In this document: positions 1 to 5,141 of the stretch, one piece after another
Layout: each line of letters opens with the position of its first letter
How positions within the stretch are numbered: the stretch's first letter is position 1
DNA from: Flavobacteriales bacterium
Lineage (GTDB): Bacteria > Bacteroidota > Bacteroidia > Flavobacteriales_D > Crocinitomicaceae
DNA: 5,141 bases
NCBI GenBank assembly: GCA_947496835.1
Contig: CANMFV010000096.1
Coordinates: 1-5,141 of the forward strand
Direction of reading: 5' to 3'
Position numbers and translations under genes: made by a program
The notes under the pieces: generated by a model
Told to the model about the DNA's origin: nothing
What the model saw: only the letters and a program-made list of their open reading frames with translations
Databases searched by the model: none

Positions 1-601
1 AGCGGATAAATACGATGCACTTGTAATGACAGATGAATGTCATTCTGCAGGATTTATTGGAAAAACAGGTAGAGGAGTGCCAGAACATTGCGGCGTGATG
101 GACCGAGTAGATATTATTACAGGAACTCTCGGTAAAGCCTTAGGTGGTGCTATGGGCGGTTATACTACAGGTAAAAAGGAAATCATTGAGATGCTTCGTC
201 AACGTTCGCGGCCATATTTATTTTCTAACTCATTGGCTCCGGCAATCGTTGGAGCATCGATTAAAGTTTTCGATATTCTCAGTTCTACAACTGAATTACG
301 TGACCGTTTGGAAGAAAACACGCGCTATTTCAAAAAACAAATCATAGAAGCTGGTTTTGACATTAAACCTGGTGATTCCCCGATTGTTCCAATTATGTTA
401 TATGACGCTGCGCTTTCTCAAGAATTTGCGAATCAGTTATTAGAAGAAGGAGTTTATGCAATCGGATTCTTTTATCCAGTGGTAGCGAAAGGACAAGCTC
501 GTATTCGTACACAAATTTCCGCAGCACATTCGAAAGCAGAGCTAGATAAAGCGATTGCGGCATTTATTAAAGTTGGAAAGAATTTAAAGGTCATCCAATA
601 A
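1..601 (+). CDS. kbl: 2-amino-3-ketobutyrate CoA ligase (glycine C-acetyltransferase), C-terminal half, 5' truncated by window edge
   Basis: This PLP-dependent enzyme of the alpha-oxoamine synthase family (fold type I) cleaves 2-amino-3-ketobutyrate with CoA to glycine and acetyl-CoA. It is the second step of threonine breakdown after threonine dehydrogenase, and acts in the cytoplasm. The frame is open from base 2, and 199 residues are visible before the TAA at 599-601. The segment TDECHSAG (from base 29) carries the Asp and His that contact the cofactor. TGTLGKALGG carries the Schiff-base lysine, codon 134-136. The segments RQRSRPYLFSNSLAPAI and PVVAKGQARIRTQ are typical of Kbl rather than of the related serine palmitoyltransferase or AONS enzymes. 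Aligned by eye to recalled E. coli Kbl (398 residues), the Asp-to-Lys spacing and the distance to the C-terminus match, so about half the protein is present and its end is intact. The ATG at base 26 is internal, not the start. Threonine dehydrogenase is not in view. Confidence 0.95.
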   Translation, partial: ADKYDALVMTDECHSAGFIGKTGRGVPEHCGVMDRVDIITGTLGKALGGAMGGYTTGKKEIIEMLRQRSRPYLFSNSLAPAIVGASIKVFDILSSTTELRDRLEENTRYFKKQIIEAGFDIKPGDSPIVPIMLYDAALSQEFANQLLEEGVYAIGFFYPVVAKGQARIRTQISAAHSKAELDKAIAAFIKVGKNLKVIQ

Positions 602-614
602 ATTTAGTATTCAA

Positions 615-953
615 ATGAGTTTTAAAATGAAATCGAAGGAGTTGTCCAAGTTTTTTTTACTGGTGTTTGTCAGTCAATTATTCTTAGTGACTATGGTTTC
701 ATTTTCATTGGATTCTACGATTGCTTCTATCGATACAGAATTAACTTCAGATAGGGATTTTTCTGACGAGTTAGATGCGGATGAAGGAGATTTTTCTTTA
801 TTAATTGAAGAGGAATTAGAAAAGGAATATTTTGGTAGTATCGAGTTTATCATCCCTTTTTATGTGAAGCGTTCCAATTTCTATTATCACATGAGTCATC
901 ATTCATCCTTGATAGATTTCAAAAATCATCAGCCTCCCGAAGTGATTAGTTAA
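615..953 (+). CDS. Small hypothetical protein with hydrophobic N-terminus, acidic middle and His/Pro-containing tail
   Basis: I do not recognise this 112-residue protein. Residues 4-12 are lysine-rich, and residues 13-32 form one hydrophobic stretch (FFLLVFVSQLFLVTMVSFS), so it is either exported by a signal peptide or held by a single membrane anchor. Residues 40-71 are strongly acidic, with about 15 Asp/Glu against 2 basic residues. The tail (73-112) is aromatic and mildly basic, has histidines at 92, 95, 96 and 105, and ends in HQPPEVIS. There are no cysteines, so no lipobox is present. A second ATG at 627 (residue 5) follows an A-rich stretch and is an equally good start; it would give 108 residues. 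The gene lies 13 bp after kbl and 35 bp before the transporter, on the same strand. The signal-like N-terminus, fit between neighbours and coherent composition argue for a real gene. Function is unknown. Confidence 0.6.
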   Translation: MSFKMKSKELSKFFLLVFVSQLFLVTMVSFSLDSTIASIDTELTSDRDFSDELDADEGDFSLLIEEELEKEYFGSIEFIIPFYVKRSNFYYHMSHHSSLIDFKNHQPPEVIS

Positions 954-988
954 GAACGCTCATTTTATCCTTAATTAATAACTTTTGT

Positions 989-2536
989 ATGAATAGTTTA
1001 AATAAATACATCGGGAAAGATTTTCTCGCTGGTTTAGTTGTGTTTTTGGTGGCTTTGCCACTTTGTCTTGGAATAGGATTGGCTTCTACAAATGTGGAAA
1101 ATATTCCTTCTTTACCGAGTGTTTTCCCAGGGCTTCTAGCCGGTGTTATTGGTGGGATCGTTGTCGGATTAATAAGCGGTTCGCGTGTTGGAGTTTCCGG
1201 GCCTGCTGCTGGATTAATTACCATCATTATTTCTTCCATCAGCATGTTGGGAAGCTACGAATCTTTCTTAGTTTCCGTAATATTGGCAGGGATAATTCAA
1301 TTAACTTTTGGTTTTTTCAAATTAGGAATCATAGCGAAGTATGTACCTACCTCTGTGATTAAAGGAATGTTGGCAGCAATTGGCATCACCTTAATTCTGA
1401 AGGAAATCCCTCATTTACTCGGTTACGATAAGGACTTTTTTGGGGATGAGTCCTTTTGGCAATTTGATGGGCATAATACATTTACGGAGCTAGCATATTC
1501 AATGAATGCCTTTCAAGAGGGATCAGTATTAATTGGTATTATCTCCATTTTAATCATTCTGCTATTGGATAAACCCTACTTTAAAAAAAACAGGGTATTC
1601 AAATTAATTCCCAGCGCCTTAATTGTGGTAATTGTTGGTGTAGTTATTCAATTCATTATTAAAGATACATTTTTTGAAGTAAGCGCTAAACATTTGGTTC
1701 AGTTGCCGATTTTAACGAGTATTTCAGAGCTTTCCAGTGTACTTTTCTTTCCGGATTTTAGCGCACTAGGAAATTGGCAAGTTTATACGGTGGCAATTAC
1801 CATAGCACTCGTTGCAAGTTTGGAAACCTTGCTGAGCGTTGAAGCAACCGATAAGTTGGACCCAGAAAAAAACACAACACCAACTAGTCGTGAACTAACA
1901 GCCCAGGGAATTGGCAATATTTTTTCAGGATTTATCGGTGGATTACCTATTACTCAAGTAGTTGTCCGAAGTTCTGCAAATATTGATGCTGGTGTAAAGA
2001 CAAAATTTGCGACAGTGATTCACGGTGTCTTTTTAATTTTGGCCATCATTCTATTACCTGCACTATTGAATCAAATACCATTAGCGTCCCTCGCGGCCAT
2101 TTTAATCATGGTTGGGTATAAATTGACAAAAGCAGGATTATTTAAGGAGATGTATGTAAAAGGAATGGACCAGTTCATCCCCTTTATTCTTACCATAATT
2201 GGTGTACTTTTTACAGATTTATTAAAAGGTATTGGAATCGGACTCATCGTTTCGATTTACTTTATTTTACGTAGAAACTTTCAAAATCATTTTACTAAGA
2301 CAGAGTCGGAAGGTGAGTTACATATTAAATTGTCTGAGGAAGTTACATTTTTAAATAAGGTTGGAATACACACACTTTTGGAGAACGCCGCTCCTCAATC
2401 AAAAATCACCATTGACGCAAGTAACTGCAAGAGTATTGACTTGGATATACTTGAATTATTAGAAGAATTTAAAAAATATGGATCAGTGCATAAGGAAATA
2501 GATTTCCAACTGATCAATTTTCAACATTTAAAATAA
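989..2536 (+). CDS. SulP/SLC26-family anion transporter, probable bicarbonate transporter
   Basis: This 515-residue inner-membrane protein belongs to the SulP (SLC26A) family of anion transporters. The N-terminus (KYIGKDFLAGLVVFLVALPL, residues 6-25) is the conserved TM1 entry. GSRVGVSGPAAGL (64-76) is the TM3 substrate-site signature. SLETLLSVEATDKLDP (277-292) and GFIGGLPITQVVVRSSANI (314-332) are the conserved second-half motifs around TM8 and TM10. Hydrophobic helices continue to about residue 427. The remaining 85 or so residues form a short cytoplasmic tail whose ITIDASNCKSIDLDILELL (473-491) resembles the core strand and helix of a STAS domain. That tail is shorter than the roughly 100 residues or more of a usual STAS domain. 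The ATG at 989 puts TM1 at the expected distance and lacks a Shine-Dalgarno, as is usual in Bacteroidota. The carbonic anhydrase begins 7 bp downstream, which suggests bicarbonate as substrate. Sulfate or another anion cannot be excluded from sequence, since SulP specificity is hard to read. Confidence 0.92.
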   Translation: MNSLNKYIGKDFLAGLVVFLVALPLCLGIGLASTNVENIPSLPSVFPGLLAGVIGGIVVGLISGSRVGVSGPAAGLITIIISSISMLGSYESFLVSVILAGIIQLTFGFFKLGIIAKYVPTSVIKGMLAAIGITLILKEIPHLLGYDKDFFGDESFWQFDGHNTFTELAYSMNAFQEGSVLIGIISILIILLLDKPYFKKNRVFKLIPSALIVVIVGVVIQFIIKDTFFEVSAKHLVQLPILTSISELSSVLFFPDFSALGNWQVYTVAITIALVASLETLLSVEATDKLDPEKNTTPTSRELTAQGIGNIFSGFIGGLPITQVVVRSSANIDAGVKTKFATVIHGVFLILAIILLPALLNQIPLASLAAILIMVGYKLTKAGLFKEMYVKGMDQFIPFILTIIGVLFTDLLKGIGIGLIVSIYFILRRNFQNHFTKTESEGELHIKLSEEVTFLNKVGIHTLLENAAPQSKITIDASNCKSIDLDILELLEEFKKYGSVHKEIDFQLINFQHLK

Positions 2537-2543
2537 CATTCAC

Positions 2544-3179
2544 ATGGAAAACTTATATAATCAATTATTACAGAATAACAAAAAGTGGGTGGCTTCCAAA
2601 TTGGAAAATGACCCTGAGTATTTTAAGCGTTTGTCGCTAGGACAAAGTCCACCTATTTTATGGATTGGATGTGCCGATAGCCGCGTTCCAGCAAATGAAA
2701 TTATTGGTGCAGAACCTGGAGAGGTTTTTGTTCACCGCAACATTGCAAATATGGTGGTGCATTCTGATATGAATATGCTTTCTGTATTAGATTATGCCGT
2801 AAATGTTTTGAAAGTAAAGCACATCATCGTTTGTGGACATTATGGTTGTGGAGGTGTTCAAGCCGCAATGACCAATAAACACATCGGATTGATCGATAAT
2901 TGGATTCGACACATTAAAGATGTTTACCGTTTTCATCAGGATGAATTAAATGCTATAGAAAATGAAAAGGATCGCTTTAATCGATTTGTAGAGTTGAATG
3001 TAGTGGAACAAGTTTTGGATTTAGCAAAAACGTCTATTGTTCAAGCTGCATGGGAAAGTGGTCAATTAGTCCATGTTCATGGATGGGTTTATGATATCCA
3101 CGACGGAATAATCAAAGATTTGGAAATTAATCTGAAGGACAATAAATCACTATCTGATGTATATCAATTAGATATTTAA
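2544..3179 (+). CDS. Beta-class carbonic anhydrase, type II (allosteric-site) subgroup
   Basis: This 211-residue cytoplasmic zinc enzyme interconverts CO2 and bicarbonate. The zinc ligands are visible as CADSR (Cys43, Asp45, with Arg47 forming the Asp-Arg dyad) and HYGC (His99, Cys102). Length and motif spacing match E. coli Can and Haemophilus influenzae HICA. The residues that form the second, non-catalytic bicarbonate site in HICA (Trp39, Arg64, Tyr181) appear here as Trp40 (LWIGC), Arg65 (VHRN) and Tyr183 (HGWVYD). A type II enzyme whose activity depends on pH and bicarbonate is therefore likely. No signal peptide is seen. The start lies 7 bp after the transporter stop with no promoter room, so the two genes should be co-transcribed and function together: the enzyme either hydrates CO2 or releases it from imported bicarbonate for cytoplasmic carboxylases. 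A strong hairpin terminator follows 8 bp after the stop. It is a can/cynT-type protein; I withhold a symbol because the naming is not settled by sequence alone. Confidence 0.96.
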   Translation: MENLYNQLLQNNKKWVASKLENDPEYFKRLSLGQSPPILWIGCADSRVPANEIIGAEPGEVFVHRNIANMVVHSDMNMLSVLDYAVNVLKVKHIIVCGHYGCGGVQAAMTNKHIGLIDNWIRHIKDVYRFHQDELNAIENEKDRFNRFVELNVVEQVLDLAKTSIVQAAWESGQLVHVHGWVYDIHDGIIKDLEINLKDNKSLSDVYQLDI

Positions 3180-3187
3180 GAAGAGAT

Positions 3188-3215
3188 AAAAAGGACAATG
3201 AAAATTGTCCTTTTT
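3188..3215. terminator. Bidirectional Rho-independent terminator between convergent genes
   Basis: A perfect 12-bp inverted repeat (AAAAAGGACAAT at 3188-3199, ATTGTCCTTTTT at 3204-3215) encloses a GAAA tetraloop at 3200-3203. Its core is GGACAAT/ATTGTCC, flanked by an A-run on the left and a T-run on the right, so the RNA of either strand ends in a hairpin plus U-tract. It sits 8 bp after the carbonic anhydrase stop. Base 3215, the last base of the right arm, is also the last base of the leftward gene's stop codon (3215-3217). It therefore serves both converging transcripts. Confidence 0.9.
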
Positions 3216-5141
3216 TATTTTAAGCGTTTTTTTAAGGACAAATGATCGATTTCAAAACGAGTATTTTTTGAGTTTCCAACCAAAAAACAATGGTATTCAC
3301 AAGGGAAGTTTTGTGTTTGAAAGCTAAGGTTCACACGAATAACTTTTTTAGAAATCCCAGGATAAGAACCGATGCTCCTATTGTAAAACCATGTAATCGC
3401 TTTTGTTTCTGGATGAATGAATTCCAAGTAACAAACATTAGCAATTGGTTTACTCCAATCTGGGTAATAGTCAAATGACAACTCATACCATTCATTAGGC
3501 TCTAATTTTGTTGAATCAACAGTTAATATGGTGTTGTAATTTTCAATCAATCCGTTAAATCGTCCATTTTTAATTAGTTCCCCCCAGTGGTTTTTATCCT
3601 CAAAGTCATCTATTAAAACCTCTTGGTAAGAATATGGGTCCACCCACAAGCGCCTTTGTTTTTTTAAGATTTTTAGCTCGACCAACTTATTCTTAAAATA
3701 GGGTTTACTTTCATCATAAATGAGTTGTTCATCTTCTGCATATAATCCATTTTCCCTTGGATGAACAAGTAGTAAAGAGTGATTTAGATCTAATCGATGG
3801 TTTTCTTTTACATTAAATAACTGAAAATACTGTATTGTCTGCTCTTGTGACGTTCTTCCCATCATCACCGCATTAATGGGGATTCCCGTTTGAGCAGAAA
3901 TTAAGAAGGAGTATAGTAGTGCCTCTTTCGACGCTTCTTTTCCATATGTTTCTGATCCCACATGAAACCAAGGAATCGGTAAAATGGCATCATATTGATT
4001 TTTTCCATTTCTGCACTTTGAAATGAGTTGCTTTTGTTCAGAAGTCAAATTTTTTAACTGAAACAAGTTTGGCGAATACGTTTCAGGAATAGATAATAAG
4101 TTCCAAGATTCCACGAATTGGATTCCAATTAAAAGGGAAACAACCGAGGTAATAAGATAAGAATTGTTTTTTTTACGTTTTGAATAACGGTTATAAAGGC
4201 TTGATAACAACACGAATCCCAACACCCCAGTAACATAATAAAAAGGCCAAGAGAACCTACCTAAAGCCCTAAATTGTTTTAGGAAGGGGAACAGGTCTAA
4301 CCATTCTGGATTTCCGTTAAATGGAAATCCAAAAGATAAAATCAAAAGAATCGATGCCCCGATGAAATAAAGGAGCAAGTTTCGATGTATTTCCCCGAAG
4401 GATGAAAATCGTTGACGAAGTCGCGGAATACCGATGAACATTCCAACTACTAGCATAAGAATTGTTAAGTAACCAAGATATGCTTGTCCTTCCCATTGTA
4501 CTTCTTTGAAGGTTACAAATGTTTCCATCCACCGGTAAATTGAACCTTTTGGGGGCAGAAAAATACTTTTCCAGTGAGCTTGATATTCAAAAAATCCGTA
4601 GGGATTCACTGGGCGATCTGTGATGGGATCACTTAACTTTAAGAACAATTGCATGAATAACACCGGACTCAAAATAGGGATTAGATCGGAAAGCCTTTTC
4701 TTCAAGGTTAATGGGCGCTTAAATTGCTGAAAAAACCAGTCAAGTGAGTAGAATAGCGTTATCATAAATCCCAAATAGGGATGCATGAAATACCAAAATA
4801 ATTGATTGGCAATGGCAATGATTAACCAACTAACTTTGTTGCATCCTTCTTTTAAGCGAATTAGAATGTACCAAGAAAGCGGAAAAAAAAGCGCATAAGC
4901 AAGGCTAAGATGACTAAACAAACGCGGGAATTGCGGCTGTAACAGGAAAAGGGAAAAGGCTCCTAAAAGTGCAATCCATGTTTCCGTTTTAAACTTTTTG
5001 AGTATCAAATAAATAAATAGTGGAGTTAACCATAAACTCACGATTAAACTCATGTGTATTAAGGCGATTCCATAAGGCTTTAAAAATGGGAGCCCTTGTA
5101 CGAGCCACGCTAGTAAAGGAAATCCATCTGTAAATAAATAG
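3215..5141 (-). CDS. Large polytopic membrane protein, GT-C/DUF6311-like, with C-terminal beta-sandwich-like domain; 5' end beyond the window
   Basis: The leftward frame is open from the right edge to the TAA at 3217-3215, giving 641 visible codons. The ATG at 5053-5051 is internal: in-frame sequence upstream reads YLFTDGFPLLAWLVQGLPFL and is clearly coding, so the true start is off the window. Counting from the Met at 5053, about nine hydrophobic segments span residues 1-316. Motifs such as FPRLFSHLSLAYALFFPLSW (42-61), WEGQAYLGYLTILM (187-200) and FRALGRFSWPFYYV (261-274) recall DUF6311/YfhO-like, GT-C-fold membrane proteins, some of which act in envelope sugar transfer; this is resemblance from memory. 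A soluble region follows (about 320-475). The last 130 residues run from VLIDDFEDKNHW (479-490) to FEIDHLSLKKRLK (600-612) and look like a jelly-roll, carbohydrate-binding-type fold. Substrate and role are unknown. It converges on the carbonic anhydrase and need not be related to it functionally. Confidence 0.8.
   Translation of the reverse strand, partial: YLFTDGFPLLAWLVQGLPFLKPYGIALIHMSLIVSLWLTPLFIYLILKKFKTETWIALLGAFSLFLLQPQFPRLFSHLSLAYALFFPLSWYILIRLKEGCNKVSWLIIAIANQLFWYFMHPYLGFMITLFYSLDWFFQQFKRPLTLKKRLSDLIPILSPVLFMQLFLKLSDPITDRPVNPYGFFEYQAHWKSIFLPPKGSIYRWMETFVTFKEVQWEGQAYLGYLTILMLVVGMFIGIPRLRQRFSSFGEIHRNLLLYFIGASILLILSFGFPFNGNPEWLDLFPFLKQFRALGRFSWPFYYVTGVLGFVLLSSLYNRYSKRKKNNSYLITSVVSLLIGIQFVESWNLLSIPETYSPNLFQLKNLTSEQKQLISKCRNGKNQYDAILPIPWFHVGSETYGKEASKEALLYSFLISAQTGIPINAVMMGRTSQEQTIQYFQLFNVKENHRLDLNHSLLLVHPRENGLYAEDEQLIYDESKPYFKNKLVELKILKKQRRLWVDPYSYQEVLIDDFEDKNHWGELIKNGRFNGLIENYNTILTVDSTKLEPNEWYELSFDYYPDWSKPIANVCYLEFIHPETKAITWFYNRSIGSYPGISKKVIRVNLSFQTQNFPCEYHCFLVGNSKNTRFEIDHLSLKKRLK

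Noticed and set aside
573..607. TTG at 573-575 and TAAATTTA at 599-606 as a possible Bacteroidota promoter for the small gene
   Set aside because: The -7 match lacks the final G, the -33 match is minimal, and it overlaps the kbl end. Such matches are common by chance in AT-rich DNA.
978..988. AACTTTTG just before the transporter start, resembling the Bacteroidota -7 element TAnnTTTG
   Set aside because: The first base mismatches, no TTG lies at the right distance upstream, and the start codon follows at once, leaving no room for a transcription start.
946..1245. Minus-strand open frame of 99 codons antisense to the start of the transporter gene
   Set aside because: It lies opposite well-conserved SulP coding sequence and its low-complexity Pro/Thr-rich translation looks like a codon shadow.
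1430..1455. Inverted repeat AAGGACT / AGTCCTT with a 12-base loop inside the transporter gene
   Set aside because: It lies mid-gene in ordinary coding sequence with a short stem and a large loop; most likely chance.
3290..3478. Plus-strand open frame opposite the C-terminal part of the leftward gene
   Set aside because: The opposite strand encodes a coherent domain continuing a 641-codon frame; this one has no recognisable features.
5051..5053. ATG as the start of the leftward membrane protein gene
   Set aside because: The same frame stays open for 29 more codons to the window edge and encodes family-like membrane sequence, so this Met is internal.

Overview
The window looks like chromosomal DNA from a Bacteroidota bacterium, probably Flavobacteriales-like. 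It is AT-rich and has no clear Shine-Dalgarno sequences before its starts. The SulP transporter and carbonic anhydrase also have the look of that phylum. This assignment rests on recalled resemblance, not on a search.

The left 3.2 kb is transcribed rightward: the C-terminal half of kbl (2-amino-3-ketobutyrate CoA ligase, off the left edge), an unrecognised small protein with a hydrophobic N-terminus and an acidic middle (112 codons), a complete SulP-family anion transporter with a short STAS-like tail, and a complete beta-carbonic anhydrase. The gaps are 13, 35 and 7 bp, so all four could share a transcript. The transporter and carbonic anhydrase are almost certainly co-transcribed. Together they most simply form a bicarbonate uptake and CO2/HCO3- interconversion module. 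The carbonic anhydrase keeps both its zinc site and the Trp/Arg/Tyr triad that forms the non-catalytic bicarbonate (allosteric) site in type II enzymes.

A 12-bp perfect hairpin with a GAAA loop follows the carbonic anhydrase and serves as a compact bidirectional terminator. It overlaps the stop codon of the convergent gene on the other strand.

The right 1.9 kb is one leftward gene that runs off the right edge. It encodes a large polytopic membrane protein resembling GT-C/DUF6311-type envelope proteins, with a soluble C-terminal part ending in what looks like a beta-sandwich domain. There are no RNA genes, mobile elements, CRISPR arrays or long repeats that I can see, and no stretch over 300 bases lacks a gene. 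Nothing here amounts to a clearly new system. The least explained parts are the small acidic protein and the tail of the membrane protein.
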